Origin: Kitasatospora indigofera
GTDB lineage: Bacteria > Actinomycetota > Actinomycetes > Streptomycetales > Streptomycetaceae
Length of the DNA: 64,000 bases
Assembly (NCBI RefSeq): GCF_014655955.1
Contig: NZ_BNBO01000032.1
Location: 38,300-102,299 of the forward strand
Direction: 5' to 3'
The notes beneath the pieces are model-generated. The model saw nothing but the letters and a program-made list of their open reading frames with translations. It did no database searches and was not told where the DNA came from. Of the stretch, positions 24,070 through 32,645 are shown piece by piece (position 1 is the stretch's first letter; each line of letters begins with the position of its first letter). Made by a program: the position numbers and the translations under genes.

Positions 24070-25587
24070 GTGGGCAAGGACCAGAACGCCGGGAAGCAGC
24101 CGGAGGAGCCGGCGGCGGAGGGGTACCAGCTGCCCGCCGTGGCCTGGGTCGTGCCGGCGGCGCGGACCCCGGCCCCGGCGGCCGGTGCCGTTGCCGGTGC
24201 CACCGGCGGCGAGGGGGAGGGCCGGGCCGCGGGCGGTGCGGAGCCGGAGTCCACGACGGCCGCGACCACCGTGGGGGCCGTACCGACCGTGGCCGGCGAG
24301 GCACCGGCGGGCCCCGGGCCCGTGGCCGCCGCCGCGACCGGGTTCACGGCCGGGCCCGCGTCCGCCGCCCCGGCCGAGGCGTCGGCCGAGGGGCCGACCG
24401 AACCGCCGACCGGAACGGGGCCGGGGACGGTCGCCGAGGCCGCGTCCCCCGCCGGAACCCTGGCCGGCGTCGTCACCGGCCCGGTCCAGGAGACGGCGGA
24501 CCCGGAGGGCGGCCGGCCGGGCCGGATCCCGCGGCCGATGGTGGCCGCCGCCGTCATCGCGGGCCTGGTGCTGATCGGTGTTCCGCTGGGCATCGGCCGG
24601 TTCGGCGGCGACGACCCCCACCCGGGCGCGGACGGGCCGCCGCCCGCCGGGTACACCCAGCAGGACGGCGGTGGGGACGGATTCGTCCCGGGGGTGGACG
24701 CGCAGGGCAACGTCACGCTGCCCGCCCCCGTCCCCGGGGCCGATCCGTCGGCCCAGTCGGCCCTGCCCGCCGCACCGACCACCGACCCCGGCGCGGCCGG
24801 TGGCACCGGTCAGGAGCAGAACGCCGCCGGCGGCGGTCAGCCGGGCGGGCGGCCGGGCTCCGCACAGTCCTCGGGTGGTGCGGGAACGCCCGCCACGGGC
24901 GGGCAGCCGGCCGGCCAGGGCGCCGCAGCCGGCGGAGCGGCCGGTGGTGCGGCGGGCGGCGCGGCCGCGGCGAGCGGCGGCGGTGGCGCCGCCCAGCCGC
25001 CGCAGACCCAGCAGCCGGCGCCGGCCCAGCCCCCGGCGGCGAAGCCCGCCCCGCCGGCCGCGCCGGTCTACAACGCCGTCGCGGGCCTGTGGTGCAGCCC
25101 GCCCGGCAACACCACCACCACCCAGCAGTACGGGCGGTACGAGAAGGGCCAGGAGGGCTGGGTCACCAACTCCGGCGGCTACGCGGCGGACGGCTGCAAC
25201 GGCAAGTACGCCTCGCTGCCGATGTCCGGGGCGGCCGAGAAGGACGACGGCAACTCGGTCGTCTGGACCTTCAACACCGCCCCGGTGGTCAACGGGAGCT
25301 GCGCGCTCGCCGTGTACGTCCCGGCCAGTGGCGACATCAAGGCCGTCGGTGGAGCCCCGTCCTACTACACCGTCCAGTCCAAGTCGGAGCCGGGCACGGG
25401 CACCATCAGCCACTTCGTCGTCAACCAGACGTCCTCCAGGGGGTCGTGGGTCGGGGTCGGGACCTACCCCGCCACCAACGGGAAGATCGCCGTGATGCTG
25501 CACACCCGGGGCGAGGACTGGAAGGACGGCACCAAGACCTACGCCCACCACGCGGCGTCCGCCGTCCGGGCCAACTGCACCGCCTGA
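24070..25587 (+). CDS. Single-span membrane protein with golvesin/Xly-like C-terminal domain
   Basis: A 505-residue protein starting at a GTG. Residues 1-155 are an Ala/Pro-rich, probably cytoplasmic segment. A transmembrane helix lies at about 157-178 (MVAAAVIAGLVLIGVPLGI), then an Ala/Gly/Gln/Pro-rich linker to ~330. The C-terminal 170 residues (from LWCSPPGN) contain four Cys (likely two disulfides), VVWTFNTAPV, GSCALAVYVPASG, YTVQSK and GSWVGVGTYPATNGKIAVML. These are typical of golvesin/Xly carbohydrate-binding-like domains that follow hydrolases or surface proteins. The topology puts that domain outside the cell. Position between toxin and ATPase genes suggests a cell-wall-facing part of the secretion locus; function inferred. 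Confidence 0.75.
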   Translation: MGKDQNAGKQPEEPAAEGYQLPAVAWVVPAARTPAPAAGAVAGATGGEGEGRAAGGAEPESTTAATTVGAVPTVAGEAPAGPGPVAAAATGFTAGPASAAPAEASAEGPTEPPTGTGPGTVAEAASPAGTLAGVVTGPVQETADPEGGRPGRIPRPMVAAAVIAGLVLIGVPLGIGRFGGDDPHPGADGPPPAGYTQQDGGGDGFVPGVDAQGNVTLPAPVPGADPSAQSALPAAPTTDPGAAGGTGQEQNAAGGGQPGGRPGSAQSSGGAGTPATGGQPAGQGAAAGGAAGGAAGGAAAASGGGGAAQPPQTQQPAPAQPPAAKPAPPAAPVYNAVAGLWCSPPGNTTTTQQYGRYEKGQEGWVTNSGGYAADGCNGKYASLPMSGAAEKDDGNSVVWTFNTAPVVNGSCALAVYVPASGDIKAVGGAPSYYTVQSKSEPGTGTISHFVVNQTSSRGSWVGVGTYPATNGKIAVMLHTRGEDWKDGTKTYAHHAASAVRANCTA

Positions 25588-25657
25588 CCGGCCGCCGGGC
25601 GGTGCCCGGCACCGCCCCCAGCCGGAATCCCATCAACGACGGAGGAGAACGAGCGCG

Positions 25658-28600
25658 ATGACGCGCCATGTGCTCAGTGTGTGCGCGGAGCAGCGCGACG
25701 GCGGCTACCGCACCATCGGCGAGGCGCTGGAGGCGGCGCGCAGCGGTGCGGTGATCAGTGTCCGCCCGGGCCGGTACGAGGAGAACCTGGTCATCACCAA
25801 GATGGTGACCATCACCGCCGAGGAGGCCCGGGGCAGCGTCCGGATCTCGCCCCGGCGCGGCGCCGTGGTCCAGGTGGTGGCCGAGGCCGTCCAGTTGACC
25901 GGTCTCGTCCTCCAGGGCCGGGACGAGGAACTGCCCACCGTCGACGTCCCGCGCGGGCAGGCCGCGCTGGAGGACTGCGAGGTGGCCGGCAACTCGTGGA
26001 CGGCGGTGCTCACCCGCGGGCAGGGATCGCTGGCGATGCGCGGTTGCCGGATCGTCAACCCGGCCGGGGCGGGGATCGTCGAGACGTCCGGCGGGACGAG
26101 CGTCGTCGAGGACTGCGTGATCGAACACCTGGGCAGTTCCGCCGTGGTGATCGGCGAGCGGGCCAACCCGGTGATCCGGGACTGCGTCCTGCGCGACGCC
26201 CGGGGCAACGGCGTCTGCGCCAACGGCGAGGGCCGCGGCTCGATCGAGAACTGCGAGATATCGGCCACCGACAAGCCGGGCATCGCGCTGGAGGAGAACA
26301 GCTCGACCCGGGTGCTGGGCACCACCGTCCGGGACACCTCGATCGGCGTCTACCTCAGCTCGGCCACCCGCGTGGTGCTGGAGGACTGCACGGTCAGCGG
26401 CACCCGCGGCCACGGCATCGTGGTGGCCGGCGGCAGCGACCCGCTGCTCCGGCGCTGCCGCACCGAGCGGACCAAGGGCCACGGACTGCGGGTGACCGCG
26501 CGCTCCCGGGGCACCTTCGAGGACTGCGAGGTGGCCGGCGCGGAGCAGGCCGGCATCCAGGTGGACGAGTCGTCCAGCCCCTCCCTGACCCGGACGGTGG
26601 TCCGCGACGGCGGGGCGGCAGGGGTCGAACTGGTCGGCGAGAGCGCCGCCGAGTTCGACCGGCTGGAGGTCCGGGGCGCGGCCGGCGCCGGGGTGAGCGT
26701 GCGCGACGGCGCCAACCCGCTGCTGCGCCGGCTGGAGGTGAGCGAGGTGCGCGGTCACGGCGTCGAGGTGCTCCGGGAGGGCCGCGGCCGGCTGGAGTCC
26801 TGCACCGTGTCCTCGACCGGCGGGGCGGGGCTGCGGATCGCCGACGGTGGCAACACCCAGATCGGCGCCACCACCGTGCGCGGCGCCGGCACGGTGGGCG
26901 TCGAGGTCGGGGCGCAGGGCGTGGCCTCGCTGCGCGACTGCGACGTGTCCGACAGCGGCACCGACGGCGTGCGCGTCGAGGACGGCGGCGAGCTGGCCAT
27001 GGCCAGGTCGCGGCTGCACGGGAACCGGCGGCACGGCGTACTGCTGGCGGCGGGCGCCCGGGCCACGCTGAACGGCTGCGAGATGGCGGACAACGCCGTG
27101 GACGGGCTGCGGGCGGAGTCCGAGGAGGCGATCCGGATCACCGGCTGCACCGTCGCCGGCAACCGCGGCTCCGGACTGCGCCAGACCACCCCCAGCGACC
27201 GGTTGGCCGTGGAGGACCTGACCAGCCGGGAGAACGCCCGGGCGGACGCGCACGGCGCCCCGCCCGCCGGGAGCGACCGCGGGCCGTCCGCCCCGCCGGT
27301 CCCCCCGGAACCCGGGGAGCGGCCGCCGGCCGCCGCGGCCCCGGCCGAGGCGCCCCCGCTCGACCCGGACGGCCCGCAGGCCGCGCTGGAGGCGCTGGTC
27401 GGCCTGGAGGGGGTCAAGGCGCAGGTGGCCACCCTGGTCAACCTGAACAAGCTCGCCAAGCGCCGCGAACTGGCCGGGATGCCTGCCGTGCCGATGGGCC
27501 GTCACCTGGTCTTCGCGGGCCCGCCGGGCACCGGCAAGACCACCGTCGCCCGCCTCTACGGCGCCATCCTGGCCGAGCTGGGCGTGCTGCGCAGCGGCCA
27601 CCTCACCGAGGTGGCCAGGGCCGACCTGGTCGCCTCGATCGTCGGCGGGACGGCCATCAAGACCACCGAGGTCTTCCAGTCCGCGCTGGGCGGGGTGCTC
27701 TTCCTCGACGAGGCGTACACGCTCTCGGCGGGGTCGGGCGGCACCGGCCCCGACTTCGGCCGGGAGGCGATCGACACCCTGGTCAAGCTGATGGAGGACC
27801 ACCGCGACGACATCGTGGTGATCGTCGCCGGGTACTCCGACGAGATGCGCGACTTCCTCGGCTCCAACCCCGGCCTGGCCTCGCGGTTCAGCCGCACCGT
27901 GGTGTTCCGCAACTACGCGGCGGACGAGCTGGTCACCATCGTCGAACGGGCCGCCGCCGGGCACGGCTACACCCTGGCCGACACCGCACGGGAGGCACTC
28001 GGCACGCACTTCGAGCGGATGCCCAAGGGCCCGGACTTCGGCAACGGCCGGGCGGCCCGCAAGGTCTTCGAGGAGATGGTGGACCGGCAGGCGTCCCGGC
28101 TGGCCGACCTCGCGGAGGTCGCCGACGCGGACCTGGCGCTGCTCGTCCCCGAGGACATCGGCGAGGAGGCCGCCGCGGCCGTCCGGCGGGCGGGCGGCGG
28201 CGCCGAGGAGGCCCGTACCGACCTGCTGGACCAACTGCGCGCCATGGTGGGCCTGTCGGCCGCCAAGGAGCAGGTCGAGGACCTGGTGAACCTGATCAAG
28301 CAGGCCCGCCGCCGGGAGGAGGCCGGCCTGCCGACCGCCACGATCAGCCGGCACCTGGTCTTCGCGGGGCCGCCCGGCACCGGCAAGACCACGGTGGCCC
28401 GCCTCTACGGCGCGATCCTCGCCGAGCTGGGCGTGCTGTCCGGCGGCCAGCTGGTCGAGACCGCCCGGGCCGACCTGGTCGGGCGGTACATCGGGCACAC
28501 CGCCCAGCTCACCAAGGAGGCCTTCGAACGGGCCCGCGGCGGCGTGCTGTTCATCGACGAGGCGTACACCCTCACGCCGCGGGGCGGCGGCGGCAACGAC

Positions 28601-29035
28601 TTCGGCCAGGAGGCGGTGGACACCCTGATGAAGCTGATGGAGGACCACCGCGACGAGGTCGTGGTGATCGTGGCCGGCTACCACGAGGAGATGCAGGGCT
28701 TCCTCGGCTCCAACCCCGGCCTGGCCTCGCGGTTCCCCCAGCAGGTCGCCTTCGAGCACTACACCCCCGAGGAGCTGGTCACCATCGTCCGGCTGCAGGC
28801 GGAGCAGTCCGGCTACGTCTGCGCGCCGGAGACGCTGACCGCGCTCGGCGAGCTCTGCGCCGCCGTCCCCCGGGACCGGACCTTCGGCAACGGCCGGTTC
28901 GCCCGCCAGACTTTGGAGGCGATGGTGACCAGGCAGGCCGGCCGGCTGGCCCGGCTCGACGTCGGCGACCTGTCCGAACTCAGCCTGCTGCTGCCGCGGG
29001 ACATCCCGCCGCTGCGGCAGGGGAGCCCGGCGTGA
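25658..29035 (+). CDS. Beta-helix / double AAA+ ATPase (EccA/CbxX-like)
   Basis: A 1,125-residue protein with a strong GGAGGAGAA site before the ATG. Residues ~20-520 form a right-handed parallel beta-helix of roughly twenty coils of ~23 residues, each with a pattern like LEDC(x)V(S)GTRGHGIVV. Two CbxX/CfqX-type AAA+ modules follow. Module 1 has Walker A GPPGTGKT at ~621 and Walker B GGVLFLDEAYTL; module 2 has Walker A at ~904 and VLFIDEAYTL. Both have SNPGLASRF (arginine finger region). The pore-loop area differs (VASIVGGTAIKT versus VGRYIGHTAQLT), so module 1 may be the degenerate one. EccA ATPases act in the cytosol on T7SS substrates. The stop overlaps the mycosin GTG by 4 bp (GTGA). Confidence 0.88.
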   Translation: MTRHVLSVCAEQRDGGYRTIGEALEAARSGAVISVRPGRYEENLVITKMVTITAEEARGSVRISPRRGAVVQVVAEAVQLTGLVLQGRDEELPTVDVPRGQAALEDCEVAGNSWTAVLTRGQGSLAMRGCRIVNPAGAGIVETSGGTSVVEDCVIEHLGSSAVVIGERANPVIRDCVLRDARGNGVCANGEGRGSIENCEISATDKPGIALEENSSTRVLGTTVRDTSIGVYLSSATRVVLEDCTVSGTRGHGIVVAGGSDPLLRRCRTERTKGHGLRVTARSRGTFEDCEVAGAEQAGIQVDESSSPSLTRTVVRDGGAAGVELVGESAAEFDRLEVRGAAGAGVSVRDGANPLLRRLEVSEVRGHGVEVLREGRGRLESCTVSSTGGAGLRIADGGNTQIGATTVRGAGTVGVEVGAQGVASLRDCDVSDSGTDGVRVEDGGELAMARSRLHGNRRHGVLLAAGARATLNGCEMADNAVDGLRAESEEAIRITGCTVAGNRGSGLRQTTPSDRLAVEDLTSRENARADAHGAPPAGSDRGPSAPPVPPEPGERPPAAAAPAEAPPLDPDGPQAALEALVGLEGVKAQVATLVNLNKLAKRRELAGMPAVPMGRHLVFAGPPGTGKTTVARLYGAILAELGVLRSGHLTEVARADLVASIVGGTAIKTTEVFQSALGGVLFLDEAYTLSAGSGGTGPDFGREAIDTLVKLMEDHRDDIVVIVAGYSDEMRDFLGSNPGLASRFSRTVVFRNYAADELVTIVERAAAGHGYTLADTAREALGTHFERMPKGPDFGNGRAARKVFEEMVDRQASRLADLAEVADADLALLVPEDIGEEAAAAVRRAGGGAEEARTDLLDQLRAMVGLSAAKEQVEDLVNLIKQARRREEAGLPTATISRHLVFAGPPGTGKTTVARLYGAILAELGVLSGGQLVETARADLVGRYIGHTAQLTKEAFERARGGVLFIDEAYTLTPRGGGGNDFGQEAVDTLMKLMEDHRDEVVVIVAGYHEEMQGFLGSNPGLASRFPQQVAFEHYTPEELVTIVRLQAEQSGYVCAPETLTALGELCAAVPRDRTFGNGRFARQTLEAMVTRQAGRLARLDVGDLSELSLLLPRDIPPLRQGSPA

Positions 29036-30465
29036 GGTGCCGCCGTCCGGCCGCCGTGGCGCTGATCTGCTCCGCCCTGCTGACGCCGGCCGCGGCGGCC
29101 GGCGCGGCTGCCCAGGGCGTGCGGGGTGCCCCCGGAGCGGCGGCCGCCACCGGCGCCCCCGGCGGGAGCGTCCCGGCCGCGCCGGCCGCTCCGGGCGGTC
29201 CCGCGGCCTCGTCCGGCGGGGCCGATCCGATGTCGCTCCCCGTGATCGGGCAGAGCACCGGCACCGCCCGGCCGGAGGGGTGCGCCAAGCCCTCCGACAA
29301 GGGCACCGAGCGGACCCCGTGGGCGCAGACCGTCCTTCGCCCGGAGGCGGCCTGGCAGTTGAGCCGGGGCGCCGGGGTCACGGTCGCGGTGGTCGGGTCG
29401 GGCGTCGACGCCGCGTCCGGCGTGCTGGAGGGCCGGCTCGCCCTCGGCCCGCGCGAGTACGGCCCCGGCGGCGCGGGGCGGGACTGCGTCGGCCACGGCA
29501 CCTTCCTCGCGGGGCTGATCGCCGCGCGGCGGCAGGACGGCACCGGCTTCGCGGGCATCGCCCCCGAGGCCCGGATCCTCGCGGTGGCCGTCACCGACGA
29601 GGCCGGGATCACCACGCCCGCCCTGCTGGCCAAGGGGATCCGGGACGCCGCCGACGGCGGGGCCCGGGTGATCGTGGTGGCGGTGCCCGTCCCGGTGGGC
29701 GGCGAGGACCTGGCGGGCGCGGTGCGGTACGCGGGCGAGCGGGGGGCGCTGGTCGTCGCCCCGGCCGGGCCGGACGCGACCAGCTCCGGCGCGTCCGGCG
29801 GCCAGGCCTTCCCGGCGGCGTACCCGGAGGTCCTGGCGGTGGCCGGCCTCGGCCCGAGCGGCGCTGTCTCGAACGGTGCCGGCTCGAACGGTGCCGGCTC
29901 GAACGGTGCCGGCTCGAACGGCGCCGGGGCGAACGGTGGCGCGGTGAACGGTGGCGCGGCCGGGACGGAGGCCGCCGGGCCGGGCGGCCGGGTCGACCTG
30001 GTGGCCCCCGGGGACGCGCTGATGAGCGTCGGCCCGGGCGGCAAGGGCTACTTCACCGGATCGGGGCCGAGCTTCGCCACCGCCCTGGTGGCCGGGACGG
30101 CCGCGCTGGTCCTCGGCTACCGGCCCGAACTGACTCCGGCGCAGCTGCTCGACCGGTTGAAGGCCACCGCCTACCATCCCGGCACCCTCCTGCCGGACGC
30201 CCGGGTCGGCTACGGGACGGTCGACCCGCTGGCCGCCGTCAGCGCGATGCTGCCGGGCGCCCCGGACGGCGCCGCCGCCCCACCGCCCGCCCGGGCGGGG
30301 ACGCCGGTGGCGGCCGTCGAACCACCGGCCGCGCGGCCGGGCGACGGTCAGGCGGTGGCCGTGGCGGGCGGCGTGTTCGGGGGAGTGGCCCTGGTCGGTG
30401 GCCTCGGGTACGTCCTCAAGCACGGCAGACGGCGCGGCTGGCAGCCCGGCCGCTGGAGCAGCTGA
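29032..30465 (+). CDS. mycP: Mycosin-like (MycP) subtilase with degenerate active site
   Basis: A 477-residue protein whose GTG overlaps the ATPase stop. It shows mycosin architecture: N-terminal signal peptide (PAAVALICSALLTPAAAAG), S8 domain, C-terminal transmembrane helix (VAVAGGVFGGVALVGGLGYVL) and a basic tail. The catalytic His (GHGTFLAGL, His155) and Ser (GPSFATALVAG, Ser347) are kept. At the place of the catalytic Asp the sequence is VAVVGSGVD, so Gly122 replaces it, and the oxyanion-hole Asn (normally AGN) is Pro247 in APAGPDA. A run of four NGAGS-type repeats (29870-29945) is inserted before the Ser loop. Mycosins stabilise the ESX membrane complex apart from their protease activity, so a structural role is plausible. 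Protease activity is doubtful. Confidence 0.85.
   Translation: MRCRRPAAVALICSALLTPAAAAGAAAQGVRGAPGAAAATGAPGGSVPAAPAAPGGPAASSGGADPMSLPVIGQSTGTARPEGCAKPSDKGTERTPWAQTVLRPEAAWQLSRGAGVTVAVVGSGVDAASGVLEGRLALGPREYGPGGAGRDCVGHGTFLAGLIAARRQDGTGFAGIAPEARILAVAVTDEAGITTPALLAKGIRDAADGGARVIVVAVPVPVGGEDLAGAVRYAGERGALVVAPAGPDATSSGASGGQAFPAAYPEVLAVAGLGPSGAVSNGAGSNGAGSNGAGSNGAGANGGAVNGGAAGTEAAGPGGRVDLVAPGDALMSVGPGGKGYFTGSGPSFATALVAGTAALVLGYRPELTPAQLLDRLKATAYHPGTLLPDARVGYGTVDPLAAVSAMLPGAPDGAAAPPPARAGTPVAAVEPPAARPGDGQAVAVAGGVFGGVALVGGLGYVLKHGRRRGWQPGRWSS
29869..29953 (+). repeat. 15-bp tandem repeats inside the mycosin gene
   Basis: Units of tcgaacggtgccggc are repeated about four times, followed by variant units (gcgaacggtggcgcg, gtgaacggtggcgcg). 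They encode SNGAG-type repeats in a surface loop and keep the frame. Confidence 0.85.
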
Positions 30466-30510
30466 ACCTGGTCCGTCCGGATCCGGCGGCCCGGACGCTG
30501 CTCCCGGGGC

Positions 30511-30611
30511 CGGCCCGCCCGGCACTCCGCGCGGCCCGCCCGGCATTTCGAGCGGCCCGCCCGGCACTCCGAGCGGCCCGCGCGGCATTTCGAGCGGCCC
30601 GCGCGGACGGG
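30511..30611. repeat. Five 21-bp tandem repeats between convergent genes
   Basis: Units begin at 30511, 30532, 30553, 30574 and 30595 (last one partial). They read cggcccgcccggcactccgag with alternating cactcc/catttc variants. The array fills the gap between the ends of the mycosin and MinD-like genes and is outside both. Its regularity (exactly 21 bp, two helical turns) is notable. Confidence 0.85.
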
Positions 30612-30629
30612 CCGTGGCCGGCCCGTCCG
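30604..30629. terminator. Hairpin between convergent mycosin and MinD-like genes
   Basis: A perfect 10-bp stem (cggacgggcc / ggcccgtccg) with a 6-base loop. It lies between two converging genes, so it could stop transcription from both sides. No T-run, as is usual in Streptomyces. Confidence 0.6.
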
Positions 30630-30639
30630 GTGCGGACGG

Positions 30640-32262
30640 TCAGACCCGGTCCAGCGCGGACGGCCGCCGGGCGGGGGCGGGGTGGGACCGGTGCGGCGGC
30701 AGCGCGGTCGGCCGGTGGTCGGTGCCGGGCTGCGCGGCCGCCATGCCCTCGGAGACCGCGGCGGCGAGGTCGAGATACGCCCGCCGGGTCCTCGGCCGCA
30801 GCTTCGCCAGATCGAACTCCCCTCCCGTGGACAGGTGTTCGTCGAACGGCACCACCACCACGGCGCGGCAACGGGCCCCGAAGTGGGCCACCAGGTCGGC
30901 CTCCCCGACGAGCCGGCCGGGACCGCGGATGCCGGAGATCACCGTCACGCTGCGCCGCGCGAGCTCGCCGTAGCCGTGGGAGCCCAGCCAGTCCAGGGTG
31001 CTGCTCGCACTGCTCGCGCCGTCGACGCTGGTGGTGGCGGCGACGACCAGTTGGTCGGCGAGGTCCAGGACGCCGCGCATGGAATCCTGCGTCAGGCCGG
31101 TACCGGTGTCGCTGAGGACGACCGGGAACTGGTTGCCCAGCAGCTCGATCAGCCGGTGGTAGGCCTCGCCGTCGAAGCCGGCGACGCCGGCCGGGCCCGG
31201 ACCGCCGGCCAGGACCTCCAAGCCGCTCGGGGCCTGCGAGGTGAACCGGCGGACGTCCATGTACCCGGTGATGGAGGGGGCCGCCGCCAGCAGGTCGCGG
31301 ACGGTCGCGGTGGTCTGCGGGCGGACGCGCCGCCCGAGGGTGCCCGCGTTCGGGTCGGCGTCCACAGCGATGATCTTGTCGTTGCGGGCCTCGGCGAGGA
31401 CGGAGCCGAGCGCCATGGTCGCCGAGGTCTTGCCCACCCCGTCCTTGAGGCTGAGCACCGCGATCCGGAAGCTGCGGAGCAACGGGGTGCGGATCGCGGC
31501 CTCCGCCCGCAGGCGCTCCTTCTGCCCCTGGCCGAAGGAGAGTCCCCGCCGCCGGGATCCGCGCTGCGGCTCCGGACGGGGAGCTCCTGCGGGCTCCGGC
31601 CGGGCCGGGCTCGGCACGGCGACCGGGCCGGTGACGGGGGCCGGACCGGTGGGCAGGACGACAGGCGGAACGGTGGGTGGAACGACGCCCGGCGGTGCGA
31701 CCTGGGCCGGGCCCGCCTGCGCCTGCGGCAGGGGCGGAGCCGGAGCCGGAGCCGGAGCCGGGGCCGGGGCCGGAGCCGGGGCCGGGGCCGGGGCCGGGGC
31801 CGGCATCAGCACCTGGGCCGGGAGCCGGGGTTGAGCGGTTGGGACGAGACCCTGGGCCGACGGTACGGGACCCGGGGCCGGCCCGGCCGGGGCGGCGGGC
31901 GCGGCCGGCGCCGCCGCGGGAGCCGGGTCGGTGCCGGACTCGCCCGGTCGTGCCTCCGGCGGCACCAGCACGGTGCCCATGGCGTCCAGCGGCAGCGACC
32001 AGGTCGGCTGCGGCGCGGCCGCGCCGCCGGCCGCCGGCGCGGCCGGCCCCGGGGGTTCGGCCGGGGGTTCGGCCAGGGGTCCGGCCGGGGGGCCCGCCGT
32101 CGGCCCGTCCGTCGGCAGGGCCGCGCCCGTCCGGACCAGCGGGGCCTGGCCGGGGGAGGCCCCGGGCGGGTAGTAGGGGGTGTAGTCGGGGGCGAGGTCC
32201 CGGTCGGGGCCCTCGGCCAGCCGCCGGACCTGTCCCACTGCGGTGCTCTCTTCGGCCGCCAC
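30640..32262 (-). CDS. MinD/ParA-like ATPase of the T7SS locus (EspI-like)
   Basis: A 540-residue protein. The GTG at 32262 is preferred because an AGGAGG lies seven bases before it; the open frame extends further upstream without a comparable site. Residues 1-~240 are Pro/Ala-rich, including a PAPAPAP run. A deviant Walker A, LSLKDGVGKTS (~272), is followed by IIAVDADPNAGTLGRR, VVLSDTGTGLTQDSM and LVVAATTSVDGASSA, the SIMIBI/MinD pattern. Pro-rich MinD-like ATPases such as EspI are known from mycobacterial ESX loci, where they regulate secretion. It converges on the mycosin gene and is divergent from the small ORF and sigma factor to its right. Confidence 0.85.
   Translation of the reverse strand: MAAEESTAVGQVRRLAEGPDRDLAPDYTPYYPPGASPGQAPLVRTGAALPTDGPTAGPPAGPLAEPPAEPPGPAAPAAGGAAAPQPTWSLPLDAMGTVLVPPEARPGESGTDPAPAAAPAAPAAPAGPAPGPVPSAQGLVPTAQPRLPAQVLMPAPAPAPAPAPAPAPAPAPAPAPPLPQAQAGPAQVAPPGVVPPTVPPVVLPTGPAPVTGPVAVPSPARPEPAGAPRPEPQRGSRRRGLSFGQGQKERLRAEAAIRTPLLRSFRIAVLSLKDGVGKTSATMALGSVLAEARNDKIIAVDADPNAGTLGRRVRPQTTATVRDLLAAAPSITGYMDVRRFTSQAPSGLEVLAGGPGPAGVAGFDGEAYHRLIELLGNQFPVVLSDTGTGLTQDSMRGVLDLADQLVVAATTSVDGASSASSTLDWLGSHGYGELARRSVTVISGIRGPGRLVGEADLVAHFGARCRAVVVVPFDEHLSTGGEFDLAKLRPRTRRAYLDLAAAVSEGMAAAQPGTDHRPTALPPHRSHPAPARRPSALDRV
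31738..31803. repeat. 6-bp GCCGGA/GCCGGG tandem repeats in the MinD-like gene
   Basis: Roughly ten hexamer units encode the PAPAPAP stretch of the N-terminal linker. Such runs are prone to length change without loss of frame. Confidence 0.85.
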
Positions 32263-32645
32263 GCGTCCGCCTCCTGTCGCCACGTCGGCCCTTCTCCGGC
32301 TGTCGGTACAGGCAGCCTCCACCTGGCCGCCGTACGGGCCGTCCGACCAGGAGAACGGCGCGGGCCGGGGGAGCGGTTCACCCGGCCGCGCGGTGAACCG
32401 TCGGCGGTGGCCGGCCCGTTCAGCTGGGCAGGACGGCAACCGCCGGCGACTTCCTGGAGGACGACATGCAGAGGCCGGCGAGGAGTCGCGGTGGCCGCCC
32501 GCACACCGGTGTGGCGCCCGCCGGGGCGGACCGCGGGCAGGCACGCTGCCGCGCGGGCCGGGGCCCGGGCGGCCGCCGGAGCGGTTCGGCGGGCCGGGCC
32601 GGCGGACGAGCGGGAGTCCCGCGCGGAGCGGGGAGAGAGGCACCG
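32263..32645. promoter_or_regulatory. Divergent intergenic region with a 27-bp inverted repeat
   Basis: No convincing gene fills this stretch except a possible longer N-terminus of the next ORF (ATG at 32466 behind GGAGG). It holds a perfect 9-bp inverted repeat, CGGTTCACC (32374-32382) and GGTGAACCG (32392-32400), with a 9-base spacer. This lies between the MinD-like gene and the small ORF and is a good candidate operator for one or both. No clear -10/-35 pair was seen. Confidence 0.5.

Noticed and set aside
25681..29031. Plus-strand frame opening upstream of the mycosin within the ATPase gene
   Set aside because: The part before 29032 is a low-complexity shadow of the ATPase. The mycosin begins at the GTG at 29032, where the signal peptide starts and the GTGA overlap occurs.
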